Origin: Leguminivora glycinivorella
Lineage: Eukaryota > Arthropoda > Insecta > Lepidoptera > Tortricidae
DNA length: 64,000 nucleotides
NCBI RefSeq assembly: GCF_023078275.1
Contig: NC_062998.1
Location: forward strand, 13,591,916-13,655,915
Direction of reading: 5' to 3'
The notes beneath the pieces are model-generated. The model did not search any database and had not been told where the DNA came from. It saw nothing but the letters and a program-made list of their open reading frames with translations. This document shows positions 24,907 through 37,900 of this stretch, one piece after another. Both the position numbers and the translations under genes were made by a program. Within the stretch, counting starts at the first letter, position 1. Each line of letters opens with the position of its first letter.

Positions 24907-27900
24907 ATGAAACGGTTTATGGTTGCAGGCTTACTAATAGTCGTAGCGAATGCTGCACCTCTACAGGAGAATATCAATAATGGAGGTGAGTGAGCTAAAT
25001 AATAACGATAAAAATAATGAAATTAGATCATATAGAAAAAATGCTTAACACTGTTTGCTTACCTATAGGAGGGAATATACATTAGAGTTGTGTTCATTTG
25101 ACAGCCTTTGATGTTTAATAATAAGATGACTACTTACACATGTTATGATGAGTGATGACTATTTAAAATATAATAGAAATGAAAATAACAATTTGTAAAT
25201 AAGTACCTATCTAATAACTTTGTGCTAACACTTCTAAGTAATGGTTAGATGACCTATCATGTTCGATAAATCTTTGCTGCTTTACCTCTAGCTCCGTTGT
25301 AAGTAGTCAGTGTATCGACAGAAGAATTCGGCGAGCACTTCGAAGGTGATATGGTGCTGCTTCCTTGGCAGCAGCGGGCGGTGTCGACGGCCATCGACGC
25401 CCGCAACGGCCTGCGGGGTGCCGCCAAGCGGTGGCCGGATCGCACCGTAGTCTACCATATAGAGGAGGATGACTTTGGTGGGTAAACTTTATCCAAGAAT
25501 ATTCTGTAGATTTAAAGTAACTTTTAGGACTACTTGCGCGCTCCAGGACTCTGAAGACAACAGTTTAACCCTGGAGGATAACTCACAGTTAGTTGGAACG
25601 GGCAAGCAGCCCAGGTTACGGTTTTATACCTACATTACCTTGAGATGATGTTATCCAGATAGCCTCGAAGATATACTGTCATTACCCACAGTTTAGGTTC
25701 TTTGAAATATCGTGAACGAGAGAGAGAGATAGTTGACTTTTTAATAAAAAAAGTATAGTCGGCGATAACAGTACCTACCTAGGTAAAGGTACTTAGTCAG
25801 AATGTGTGTCCATTAAGGGATTAAAAGGTGTCTCATAAAGACTCGTATTTAACGTAGCAGACGGTAAATAGGCGAGGTAAAAACTAAATTTTATATCCTC
25901 ATATATTCTTCATTACAGTCTGATCTTGGGACACATTGCTTTTTAACCGTCGCCTCATATCTCAAGAAGGACGGTTATCAAGTCGTCTGTATGTTTTTTT
26001 TTTTATTTTTTATGTTTGTTCCTCGATATCTCCGTCGTTCCTGGACCGATTTTGAAAATTTTTTTTTGATTGAATGTATATACATACAGATTGGTCCCAT
26101 TTTTCTCAGAACCCAGTTCTGATGATGGGATCCTGGAGAAATCGAGGGAACTCCTCAAATCTGAAAGGCATACATATGGTGATTTTTGTGTTAATAAAGG
26201 AACAGCATGCATTTAGGTACGGAACAGTGACATTTGGTGCAGTGGAACTGCTGATGATGGCCAGAACGGAACTCTTCAAATCTGAACGGCACGCTTATAG
26301 TGACTTGGGTATTTTTATACGAACAGCATGCACTTTGTACAGAACAGTGACATTTGGTGCAGTGGAATTTCTGATGATGGTCAGAACCGAACTCCTCAAA
26401 TCTGAACGGCACGCTTATAGTGACTTTGGTATTTTTATAAGAACAGCATGCACTTTCGTCCAGAACAGTGACATTTGGTGCAGTGGAACTGCTGATGATG
26501 GCCAGAACCAAACTCCTCAAATCTGAACGGCACGCTTATAGTGACTTTGCCATTTTTATAAGAACAGCATGCACTTTCGTCCAGAACAGTGACATTTGGT
26601 GCAGTGGAATTTCTGATGATGGTCAGAACCGAACTCCTCAAATCTGAACGGCACGCTTATAGTGACTTTGGTATTTTTATAAGAACATCATGCACTTTCG
26701 TTCAGAACAGTGACATTTGGTGCAGTGGAACTGCTGATGATGGCCAGAACTAAACTCCTCAAATCTGAACGGCACGCTTATAGTGACTTTGCCATTTTTA
26801 TAAGAACAGCATGCACTTTCATCCAGAACAGTGACATTTGGTGCAGTGGAATTTCTGATGATGGTCAGAACCGAACTCCTCAAATCTGAACGGCATACTT
26901 ATAGTGACTTTGGTATTTTTATAAGAACAGCATGCACTTTCGTCCAGAACAGTGACATTTGGTGCAGTGGAACTGCTGATGATGGCCAGAACCAAACTCC
27001 TCAAACCTGAACGGCACACTCATAGTGACTTTGGTATTTTTGTAAGAAAAGCATGCATTTAAGTTCAGAACAGTGACATTTATTTAGTTATGTTTGTTAA
27101 GCATATGTTTTGAAGTCAAAGTTTGTCAAGCTTCGATTTCTTATAATATAATCGGATTCATGAGGAATTGAGGAAACTCCTCAAACCTTAACGTTATACG
27201 TATATTCATTTGTGTTTCCATCTAATAATTAAAGCATTAAAAGCAGTTTTAAAAAATACTTACACATTTCTACATAATCCAACATTCGCAAGTAGCTTTC
27301 ACCAGAACCCGAAAGGCGACGGTTTTTTTTTTCTTAAAAATTATTCTTAGAAATGTTTAGGCTGGCTTACTTAACTACTGCATTTATTATATTCAGATGA
27401 AGACCAAGTGAAATTGATCGAAGAAGGCATGGCCGACATAGCAAGCAAGTCTTGCATAAAGTTCCGTCCCAGGAAAAAGGAGGATGAACACTCAGTTGTT
27501 ATACAGGTATATGTTATAGATTATATATTTTTTGTAATAATTTAGGTACCTACTAAAATAATGTTCATTGCGCTTTGAAATATTAATTTTATAGTTTACA
27601 AATGGATCACGCTCCGTGGCGTAGATATGTTAGTTTCTCTATCTCTCTTTTATAAAAATATTGATTTGGTGCGACAGAGCACAGAGCCAAGTGCGTTTTG
27701 TTAGCTAGGCTTCAGGACCTTCGGGTAATCGGCTGGAAGAAGACAGTCGTGGCTGCCTCGTATAGTCGCCATCAGATACTTATATCTGAACGGCCATGCA
27801 ATACACTTAGAATGGCAACAATTGATTATTATGAAAGAGTATACAAAGCGGGTAACGCACCTCCAATTCTTCTAGTGTTGCGGTTGTCATATATCACTTT

Positions 27901-30900
27901 ACATCAGGCAACCAGTCTGCTCGTTTGCCTCCTATCTCATAAAAACATAATCCATAACGAGGAAGAACAGGATTCCATCATCATAATTTTATTTTGGCAT
28001 TATACGCAATCAGATACCCAATATAAATTATTTTTCGTATTAGGGGTCAGCGAATGGATGCTTCTCTAACGTAGGCTTCAGCAGCCAGGACGACGAAGGT
28101 GAAATCAGCCAAGTGCTTAATCTTTCGAAAGGATGCTTCAGGCACGGAACCGTGGTACATGAGATGCTTCATACGCTTGGGTTCTACCATATGCAGAGCA
28201 CCTACGACAGGGACGAATTTGTCAAAATCGTTTGGGAAAATATAAGGGCAGGTAATAATGAAATAGTTATTCCCTTTGAGCACGTTCAGCTAGACTTTAA
28301 AATTGTACATTACGATACAAGTGCGGAAAAGAGGAAGTTCGAAACGAGTGGCGATACATTAAAACACGACCGAAGGGAGTGTTTTAAATCGACACGAGTT
28401 AGCACTTTGACAATAAGGTTGTAAAGGTAAATAGGTATAAGTATATTTGGAACGTAAGAATAAGAAAATGTATGTTTGTGAACTTGACCTTCCATGTCAA
28501 ATATGCTATGTCTTTAAAATAGTGGTTTTCATCCAAACGGCTGCCTATATTTAACTCATCTTATCTCTAGTAATTAAGTAGTGTCAGAATTAATAATGCA
28601 TGACTGTTAAATATTTGTCCAGGTACAGAGCATAATTTTGCAAAATACACGAATGATACAGTAACTGATTTCGGTGTGCCATACGACTTTGAAAGTGTAA
28701 TGCATTATCCTGAAACTGCATTCTCCAAAAATGGAAACAAGACGATCATACCACTACAGGTAAATATATCATAAATTTTAGTTTTTATGAAATGTTGGTA
28801 CCTTAAGTACCAACAACCTACCTTATTGACTTACGTATCGCGAATGTAGTTAAGTCGACTGTCAATTTTAAAACATAACGGATACCTTATTGACTTACGT
28901 ATCGCGAATGTAGTTAAGTCGACTGTCAATTTTAAAACATAACGGATTGATCTAATTGGTGTTTCATATTGTTGTATATATGCAATAGTGACGCGGCATC
29001 TAAGTTTTCCACCTCGAAAGCCAATGGGGTCATTATTAAATACACGAAAAACCATAGAAAATTTCAGCATTTACGATTTTTTTCAACAAAGGACCCATGG
29101 TACGGCAAAAGTAACTATACACAATTTAAAGTAGACAAAATGTATAATTAAATGAGACTAATTTGGTCTTGGTATGTTAAATAGTTTCGAAGATTCGGCT
29201 TCTCAAAGGTTTGTAATATGAAGTAGGGCTAGTTAGTGAAATAAACATAGTTAACGACAAATGAACTAGACTGGGCCTTCGAATCTACGGCACTCCTTTA
29301 GGAGAAAGCTTACCGAGGTAGTATGTCTCCGTCAACTGATCAGGAAGGTCAAAATCGTCATCTGATGGTGGATCATCATCAAGTGGTTTATCAACATTGG
29401 CACACACCAGACCTGGTAACTTTACCGCAGAATTGTCCACTGCAGTAGGTACAAATTGTACCGAAAATTGTTCATTTTAAGCAGAATCTGAGGAGTTGGT
29501 GGTTCCAACGTCGGTTGAGAAATGAAGCCTTGTGGACTCTGTAAAAAATCATGTTCACTATGGATTAAAAAAGATTATACACCTCCGAATACTACTTTTC
29601 GCTTTTGTCGAAATTGTGCAAAACTTTCAATGACCGTATCTCAGTAAATATATGGCTTACCAAGACAAAATTATATTCATAATAACGATAATTTAGTAGA
29701 CATCAAATTGTTCATAGCCACTTTTGCCGTTAAAAAGGTTCTTGGTGGTAAAATTTAACAAAAGTCAGAAGAGGTCCTAAAATTTTATAGATTTTCATGA
29801 ATTTAATTATGATCCCATGGGCTTTCGAGGTAGAAAACTTGGATTTGATATCACTATTTCATCTCTAATAATATGTAATACAAATTAGAACTACCTCATT
29901 TGATGCAAGCCGACACCCCTTAATTGATACGATTTCAATGGATCAGATGGGGCTTATTTGGTTGCATTTGCAATGTTTTTATTCCTTATTGAGGAAAATG
30001 TGTTTATTTTTGAAGTGCAATTTAGAGTCTAAGTGATGAACTGATGACTGATGATACTACCGCTGTTATGATTGAAATTCTGATGAATAAACTGACTTAA
30101 GTAAGAACAATAACCTAATTCAAATGCAAATATACACGAAACGGGTCTCAAACATTCAGGAAAATCCACAACTTTGTTACATTTTCCTTATACACGGTGT
30201 AACACGAGGAAACAGATTGATTTCGGATAAACTTTTCTCGATTACGCTTAGTTTCAGAGGTCTTTCTTACCATAAAAAAACAACTTCTTTCTACTTCTTA
30301 GTAAATCAAGCTTCTTTTGATGACGATGCCTTTATGGAGCATACAGTAACTGTCCTCGTTAATAGATGTTAGATAAAAAATATGGTTAAGGGCCAGTTTT
30401 ACGAATAACTTTTACTTTTAAGTGAAAATACATCCAAAAACAGTAAAAAAAAATGTTTTTAGTGATAATTATTTGCTTTAGGTACCTTAAAGTCATTTAG
30501 GTATTTTTTTTCTTTTTTGGTCTCAGAAATGCTTGGTTAATGTTTCGGTTTCTTTATGTTGCACCGGTATAGGTAAAGGATAAGTAAGTAGGTTTTAAAT
30601 TCGATTTATTTCCTGATGTCCAAAGGAAAGTTTTATGAACTGATGTATAAATATCTACATGTTTTTGTCTTGACGTCGCTGCTAGAGTTTGTTCTGAAAG
30701 ACTAGAAGAGTCGTCAAATGGGGTCCAATGGTCCAATACATTCCACGACTCTTCTCTTTCCGAACATACTCTACCTACTGACCAACCTTGTTGTCATGTC
30801 AATTGTTGATATATTTTAGGAGAACGTCAAAATTGGGCAACGGGAAGGATTGTCAGAAAGTGATATCCTGAAATTGAAGAAAATGTACTGCGAGGAGTCG

Positions 30901-30933
30901 GATTCGTTAAAAATTACACATCGTGCCAAATAA
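24907..30933 (+). CDS. Secreted astacin (M12A) metalloprotease, short form
   Basis: Zinc endopeptidase of the astacin family, secreted as a zymogen. Exons 24907-24985, 25307-25477, 27397-27506, 28044-28251, 28623-28759, 30820-30933 join to 273 codons (272 residues). Residues 1-16 are a signal peptide (MKRFMVAGLLIVVANA). The propeptide carries the aspartate switch FEGDM; the mature domain starts near AKRWPDRTVVYHI. The zinc site is HEMLHTLGFYH (His159, Glu160, His163, His169), followed by the family's DRD. The Met-turn is SVMHY at 214-218. Four cysteines of the two conserved disulfides are present (SCIKF, GCFS, GCFRH, MYC). The protein ends soon after MYC, with no EGF or CUB domain. The exon 2 acceptor is uncertain: the first AG (25291) would give a stop. 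Substrate is unknown; digestion, moulting or egg functions are all possible. Confidence 0.92.
25945..27323. mobile_element. TIR-bounded unit carrying a satellite array
   Basis: AACCGTCGCC (25945-25954) and GGCGACGGTT (27314-27323) are exact inverted repeats at the two sides of the 121-bp satellite, in intron 2 of the first astacin gene. The region between them shares motifs with the satellite units (GGAACTCCTCAAATCTGAA near 26149, AAACTCCTCAAACCTTAACG near 27173). A mobile element that amplified an internal tandem repeat would explain this; a Helitron-like nature is also possible. Confidence 0.5.
26225..27075 (+). repeat. 121-bp minisatellite, A/B alternating
   Basis: Seven units start at 26225, 26345, 26466, 26587, 26708, 26829 and 26950, plus a partial one at 27071; the spacing is 120 once and then 121. 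Each begins CAGTGACATTTGGTGCAGTG. Units alternate between GAACTGCTGATGATGGCC (A: 1, 3, 5, 7) and GAATTTCTGATGATGGTC (B: 2, 4, 6), so the evolved unit is a 242-bp dimer. The open frames across it are by-products. Confidence 0.93.
27507..28043. other. Astacin 1 intron 3, nothing recognised
   Basis: Contains a 123-residue open frame running into exon 4 that has no protein-like features. No repeat assigned. Confidence 0.4.
28309..28425 (+). repeat. Dispersed repeat, GATACAAGTGCG family
   Basis: Reads TACGATACAAGTGCGGAAAA, then GTTCGAAACGAGTGGCGATA, GGGAGTGTTTTAAATCGACA and CGAGTTAGC. Related copies lie at 33590-33780, 37570-37762 and 59860-59918. It sits 58 bases after the donor of astacin 1 exon 4. 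Confidence 0.65.
28821..28948 (+). repeat. 64-bp tandem duplication
   Basis: Two copies (28821-28884 and 28885-28948) of a 64-bp unit starting CCTTATTGACTTACGTATCG differ at very few positions, so the duplication looks recent. It lies in intron 5 of astacin 1. Confidence 0.9.
28950..29905. mobile_element. Foldback element of about 950 bp
   Basis: Imperfect arms of about 200 bp pair: AGTTTTCCACCTCGAAAGCC near 29008 with the complement of GGCTTTCGAGGTAGAAAACT near 29820, and GGTACGGCAAAAGTAACTAT near 29099 with the complement around 29715. The loop holds a 41-codon frame (29522-29647) starting MKPCGLCKKSC and including FRFCRNC, a zinc-finger-like cysteine pattern. Family unknown. Confidence 0.6.
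29906..30819. other. Astacin 1 intron 5, remainder
   Basis: AT-rich, no feature assigned. It ends in the acceptor ATATTTTAG before the last exon. Confidence 0.4.
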
Positions 30934-31599
30934 AAAAACTTTACATTATATGAAGCACAACTCGAGTCTTCAACATCTTGTAATGAAGTGGAAATCTGAA
31001 AGTGCATTTTCTACTAAGTACGTGTAATTGATATCATCTATGTTAACCTTGTCATAATTTCATTAAGGATCATTAAATTTATCTAGTTACATATATGTAC
31101 CTATAAATTATATTTACATAATCTGATAAACTTATTTCTTCATAATTATTGCCTAATTATAATAGCTTAGTTATTATGCTGACGCTGTAGTTTATGACTT
31201 TTACGAAATTTGTGGTCCCAGATAGTATTTAAGGTAATTAATTAAATCGAAATGAATTAAACTTTTTGAAAACCAAGTTAGTTAAGATTATAAATTTCGG
31301 CATTGTGTACCTATGTTTTAATTCGTCCGTTAAATTCAAAGCGAAATTAATTCAATGTCAAGTAAATCGCGCCTGACAAACGGAACTACCTAATAACCAG
31401 AAATGTTCGGCTCTCATTCGATTTTGCTAGCTTTAGAATAGAAAATAATCCATGTCTGAGCAATTGTGGTATTTCAATGTCACTGTCGCTCTAGAAGCGT
31501 GTCGAAAAACTATTGCTTTTCTTTCGTAATAACATTCATCCCATTACAGAAATAGTGAATTGTAGTTATTGTTGCATGAAAAAATATCGTGGTCCGATG
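30934..31599. other. Intergenic between the two astacin genes
   Basis: AT-rich. AATAAA overlaps the astacin 1 stop codon (30929-30934) and is probably too close to serve as its poly(A) signal. No gene seen. Confidence 0.4.
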
Positions 31600-31609
31600 A
31601 AGTGGTAAA

Positions 31610-31745
31610 GTATCTGGGGCGTTTAAGTTTGGCAACTGGGTGTTGCAGCGCGGTGCAGGAGGCACGCGGCCCGGGCGCGCGCCGCGGCGTTGCGCGGCCG
31701 CTGTCGCAAACCACCTCGCAGTTACGCGCGAGCGCCACTTGTGAA
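31610..31745. other. GC-rich patch upstream of astacin 2
   Basis: About 130 bp of very GC-rich sequence (CGGCCCGGGCGCGCGCCGCG, GGCCGCTG) in AT-rich DNA, about 240 bp before the astacin 2 start. It could be a GC-rich MITE remnant or a regulatory island; no inverted ends were found. Confidence 0.4.
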
Positions 31746-31937
31746 ATGGTCGTATCTTAAACTATTATAAACCCTTTCCTACCCTGATGGGTTTCGTTAT
31801 AAACAAAAAATCACGCGACACGAACGGGACTCCAAATACAAATTGACACTAATTAAATAACACACTGAAGTATTCTCGATGCCGACACCGCTTTCTAGTG
31901 CGCGTCTGAAGCCTTAAACGTTAACTTTGGGATCGGA

Positions 31938-31943
31938 TATAAA
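31938..31943 (+). promoter_or_regulatory. Probable TATA box of astacin 2
   Basis: GGATATAAATG lies 44 bases before the start codon at 31987, which would place transcription start near 31968 and give a very short 5' UTR. Confidence 0.45.
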
Positions 31944-31986
31944 TGTTTTATCTCCGTTTAAACAAAAAGAAGTTCGGTCTTCAAAA

Positions 31987-34900
31987 ATGAAGTGTATAAA
32001 TATACGAGTGTTGGTGTTTGTGATAAGCTTAGCGATGTCTTTAGCAATGTCTTTTGACGAACTGGAAGATTTTAGTAATTATCTAAAGGAAACATCACTG
32101 TTGGATCAACCACTGAAAAGTAAGCTAACTTCACCTATTTTGATACTTCTAGTGCTTTCGATCCTACTAGTGCTCTTTTTATTGAATTTTGATTGCAACG
32201 CGAATTTACTTATGTACCTGGAATCTATTCCTTTGTAGAATTTCCCTCAGACGACGATGACGACTCACCAATTTCTGACCACGCTTGGGAAGAGAGCGGT
32301 CGATTCGAGGGCGACTTGATCCTCAACGAACGGCAGAGGCAGCTTATAGTTCAAGATATCGCCGAGGGACTCTCCAGGAATGGTCTGAAAGATAGTACTA
32401 AGCGATGGCCAAACAATGAAGTTATTGTTTACATTCAAAGAGAACATTTTAGTAAGTAGTCCTATTTGGTTAGTATGTCATCCGGGATAATTGCACCTCT
32501 CTGTATATTGCGCTCTTGGTGCAAATCTGTCTGGATAACTTCGAATGTTGAAAATAGAAGGATGTACCTACATAATATGTAGTTTAGTTGTAAAATGTAC
32601 TGTTTAGGCGATATCATTAAGATACGCGTTTAACATACGAGACGCATTTATCCCGCTTGACGTAATTCATTGTACTTATAGAGGTAATATTTAATCTGTG
32701 TATTTTTACAGATTTAGACATGCGAGAGCAACTTAGGAAACACTTTTCTTTTAAGTATATATGTGAGTGTGTTTAGTAAAACGTCCCATTTTTTTATCGG
32801 TTACCATTAAGGCGAGATTTACAAAGCGACAAACCGACTTTATAGCAATCGACAAAGTGGGACGTTTTCCCGTGCACACTCACATATTTTTTGTCTTTAG
32901 TACCGATCAATTATGTACATATATAACCCTAGTTAATTTGAAAGCTATTGATTTCGAATTCATAGTAAATATAAATCCCAACGCTCATGAAGCTGTCTCT
33001 AGGCATAGGTATCGCCAAAAAGTGAGTAACTCATGGATGTGTAAACATAGCTACACTACACGCTTCATAGACGAACGACACGATACGATTAACTCGTTCG
33101 CAGCTTTTGGGTAGACAAGACATGGCAAAGTGAAGATAACTAAATGCAAAATTTATAAATTGCACCAATAACTACAGGCGGAATATAATTTAACTCTTTT
33201 CAAAAAAGTTTGAAGTTTTTGCGTGCTGAAAAATTTTGTATTTTTATCCAAAGAACTATTTGTGCTATGCACAATTTCTGATAAATGTATGCTTGAATGG
33301 ATTTCAGCCAGCGATCAAGTTCAAGCAATTGTAAGTGGCATGGAAGAGCTTAGCCAAGCGTCTTGCGTCAAATTCAGGCCGTATAAGAAAGGGGACCGAG
33401 ATGCCGTTGTGGTACAAGTAGGTATCAACTATGTTTTGATTATAAACCCCGTTATTCATACGCTGCATCGCATTACAACCAAATTTGAAAATAGGGCACC
33501 TACAGGAACACCGGTCAGAAGGAGACTCCTAAATCCTAGAAATAGATACTTGGCTACTTTTAATAGTTTTCAGTATAGATGGTGTTTTTTTTACGCACTA
33601 GTGCGAGAAGTGGTTCATTATATGCCAGGTCGAAACTTCGAAGACTCATCTGTACCTACTGAAAAACGTCGTACGATACACGTGCGAAAAGGAAATTCGT
33701 AACTCGTGTCGTTCGGGAGTGTTTTAATTTATCGCCACTCGTTTCGAGCTTCCTTTTTTACGCACTTGTATCGTAATGTACTATTACGTTTATGTAACAA
33801 GGAATTAATATAGGTAATATATAACGTAACGTATAGAGTAAATTAATAGCTGCCAATTTGCTCCAGCTAATAAACGTTTTAATAGTATTTTATCTAGATT
33901 TCCTTAATTATGGATGGTTGCATATTCTCACTCTCACCATGTAACACGTTCTCGTAACATCATCATACCAATGAATTCCAGGGCAGCCGGCGCGGCTGTT
34001 TCTCGCAAGTGGGCTACCAGGGGGGTTATCAGGTGTTGAACCTGTCGGGCCGGCACCCGGTGGGCCGGGGGTGCTTCCGGCACGGCACGGTCGTGCACGA
34101 GTTCCTGCACACGCTGGGCTTCTACCATATGCAGAGCAGTCCTGACAGGGACGACTATATTGACGTCATCTGGGAAAACATCGTGCAACGTGAGTATACC
34201 TATAGATGGACAGATATTTTACTTGAATGGGATTAACCAATAAAACAAAATGAAGGTAGGTAATTTTAGGAACTCTTTACGATTATTTGATACACTTCCA
34301 CGGACGATCTGATGGTATATATTTTAGACTAATGTTTTTCCCCGGACCAAAAACTATCTCCATGTAATTAGTCCAGTCAACGGATTCCGCGTCGTGGTTT
34401 TTTTTTTCAAATATAGTATTTCAGCATTCAGTGGTCACATAATATATGGATTTACAGCAAAGATAGATAGATGGTTTCAGATACTTTTGCGACCTTTGCT
34501 GTGTAACATAATGCAGATGACTGTGCCTACTTTATCTGCCTATAACGTGGATTATATAATGTCGTAATGATTTAGGACATTTAGGTGATGCTTATAATTA
34601 TGTGTACAGGTATTTTATTGAATAGACATAAGTCTATGTCTATTCAATAATAGTATATTGTGCAACAAAGGAGGTAAGGGGGATTTTGTCAACGAGTGTT
34701 AAAACTCGCGACAGCCGCAGGCTGGAGAGAGTTATAGACAACAGTTTACAAAATCCTTACCTCCTGAGTTACACACAATGTTTTTCATCACATTTGAGGA
34801 GAAAACACAGAGGAAAAAAATCATTAAGGCAAAACCTTCAATGAATGTCGGTGTTGTACTGCCCATTGCTATGGCAACGCGGTCAAGCGCAAATCGAGAT

Positions 34901-37900
34901 GGCCGTCACAATTTTCTGCCAGATTGCAAATTATAACGATTTATCTACGTGAAATTTACAAAATAAATGTAAAACACACTGAAATAATTGTAAATCAATA
35001 AAATGCATTTTTCATACCGTATAATATTTTTTTATAGCTTAATAGGTTAATTTTTGTTGTGCAAAAAAAATCCTTGGCTGATTGAAACATCCTTTGCCTT
35101 AAGTATTGTACGGATTGTATTCATCTTTAAAACTAAATCCGTTACTCCCTTGGGAATAAAATATTAGTACACGTAGACGTAATGAGACCTTTAAACAGCA
35201 AATGTGATGAAAAATAAATAACTTCCGGTGCGCCACACCTTCTATAAAATCAGATAGACAATTTTTTTTTAAATCAACAATGTTGTAGGTCATGCACAAC
35301 AAATTAATATTGAATTTGCAGTGAATACCGCGATTCACAGATATGTGCTAGAAAACATCGTGGGAAGCGACATGTCTCGTGGTGTCATGGTGTCACCGAC
35401 CCACCTAACGCAACACACTACCCTGAATACAAATTGACTAACTACGCGTATCATGCTTACTTGCTAGTTTCTAGTATGTTTACATATGTATTGAACCCGC
35501 CATATTTTAATGACTTATGACCATTTTCACTTTAGTTTAGACGTAATATTATTTATTTATGGCAATGTAGGTCCAAAAGTCTCTAATTTGTACACCGGAA
35601 TGATCAGATAGTTACTTTGTATATTTATGTGTTATGTGACTGGTGTATAATGAGATCCATTAAACAACGAGTGTTATTTTCTCGCTTTCGGAACGTTTCA
35701 TAAGATAACACGAGTCGACTAATGTTTTTCTACTCGTCAACTTTAATCTGTCAATTAGGACACCACAGACTAAACTATACGTGCTGACTTTTCAGTGTTG
35801 GATAGTCTTTGATGCTTAGTCAATTATAATATTTCATTACATTTCACTTTAGTTAACTGAAAAAAATTCAAAAATAGAACTTCATACAAGTTCTATACTA
35901 ATTTGCGATACTTGGCAAATTTTTCTGCATCTGAAACACATTTTTTTTTTATCGCGTTATCGACCAATCAGAGAGTTATTACAAACAATTGGTTGCCAGG
36001 TAATTCGATGTTGATACAACGGTGAACGACGCTATTAACATTAATTTTAACACGTTCGCTGCGGCAAGCCAAAACCTTAACCCAAAATCAAGTGCGTTAC
36101 GAGGCCCAAACCGCCCCGTAATAGTTTACATCGTAGTGCGTTACGGGTATAAAAGTGCCCCGTACGCCGAAGTCTGTTAAAAGTGCTGTAAGTTCCTGAA
36201 ATATTGGATTTTTAAATATTTTTTTCGGCTACCTGTAAGAGTATGAAATTTCCTACGTCTCATTATCCCCGCACGTGGATACGATAAAAACTCACAAAAT
36301 TATATAGAAAAGAAAATACGGGGTTATTTTATCCCCGTATCGCACTAAAATTGAAAAAATACGGGGCTTAGTATACCCCGTAACGCATGTAATGTATTAA
36401 GGTCGATAAATTAGTAGTGATGGGAATAAAAAAATCGATGTATGTGCTATATTAATAAAAACATTACACATCAAAAATATGATACTTAGCACTCTTGTAT
36501 TTTTGTGAAAGTAGTTAATATAATTAAGTAACAAAGATAAATAAAATAAGATAAACCACCACCGTTTTTACGTATTAAAAACATAAATATTTAATTACCT
36601 GCCTGCAATTAGATGTCAATTTGTGGTGATTTTGACGTTTACTGTGTGGGATAACCTTTGTTTTTGGAATATAGTAGTTCTAACGTGTGGTTCGAGCGCT
36701 TCATTTTTAATTTGCCGATAACAAGTATTTCAGTAAGCACTGCACTAGCGATACTGTGCCCACAACCCCGTACGGGCCAGCAAATTCTTTTACGGGGTTC
36801 ACGGAGACCCGTATCGCACTAGAAGGTAATTTTTGTCCCCTGGTCGGTACGGCCCATACAACCATTTCAGTCGCAAAATCTTCAAATCAGTAACTAACTG
36901 TCAAATGTGACATAACGCGTGGTAACGTCGTGCAAACAATGCGACCGTATTGATACAATAACAAAATGTAGTCGTCGTGTGCACTCGTTACGGTAACAAA
37001 ATGTGTACGAATTTGTGGCTGTCAATGTCACTGTCAGAATGACTTTTAACGACACTTTATTAGTCGACGTTTGCACACATAACGGTAACAACATGTGGAC
37101 GAATTTGTGGCTGTCATTGTCACTGTCAGAACGGTTTCTGACAGTGACATTGACAGAATTTGTACACACACGTGTAGGTCTGATTACCGAACTGCTCCTA
37201 AACCACTGTATCCGCAAATGACAATCTGAAATACGAAGGTTTCTCAAACTGTCTTGTGAAGTTGTGGACTGGTTGCTTTAAATCATTTAAATATGAGCGA
37301 ATTAAATAATAATAAACGACGACGACCATTTAAGCACTCTTCGACATTTTATAGAAATGTGGGAAAGTTAAGAAAAGTGCAGAATGATAATACAAATACA
37401 TAAGCACTTTATAGTTACTTAATGTATTAAATATATAATTTTTAATTCTTATTGATAAAAATGAAGTGTAGTGTTGCTTTACACAATAAAAGTAGGAATC
37501 AAATGAAATAGAGTATTTACTGTGATATTAATAGAATTTCTGTTGCGCAATGATAGTTTTTTTCAGTGCAGATGCTGCTTTTTTTAACGCAGTAGTGCGA
37601 GCAAATCAAGCAATGATTCATTTCTTGTCTGGTCGAAACTCTTAGCTTAGATTTAGGTACTGAAAATCGTCGTACGATACACGTGCGAAAAGAACATTCA
37701 CAACTCGTGTCGATTTAAAACACTCCCTTCGATTTTGCTCTTTTCCGCACTCGTATCTACAAGTATTTTGTTTGGGTTACAAAAAAAACACATTATTTAC
37801 TCTACTACGTTTTATTTATGTCTCTTTAACATTACAAATTTGTAGACACTTATCTATACAAAAATCTTGACAAAAAGAAGTACAGATCGCTGAAATTTAT

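Noticed and set aside
26074..26526. 150-residue open frame across the satellite
   Set aside because: It is a product of the 121-bp repeat (121 is not a multiple of 3, so frames rotate); repeats of the same length give open frames on both strands.
27698..28069. 123-residue + strand frame as a gene
   Set aside because: It lies in an astacin intron and only overlaps the exon 4 start by chance; no domain or splice logic supports it.
33934..34188. Minus-strand 84-residue frame
   Set aside because: Antisense shadow of the astacin 2 catalytic exon.
36894..37247. 117-residue minus-strand frame
   Set aside because: It arises from a duplicated segment (GAATTTGTGGCTGTCA) and its inverted copy within the piggyBac-like element; no protein character.
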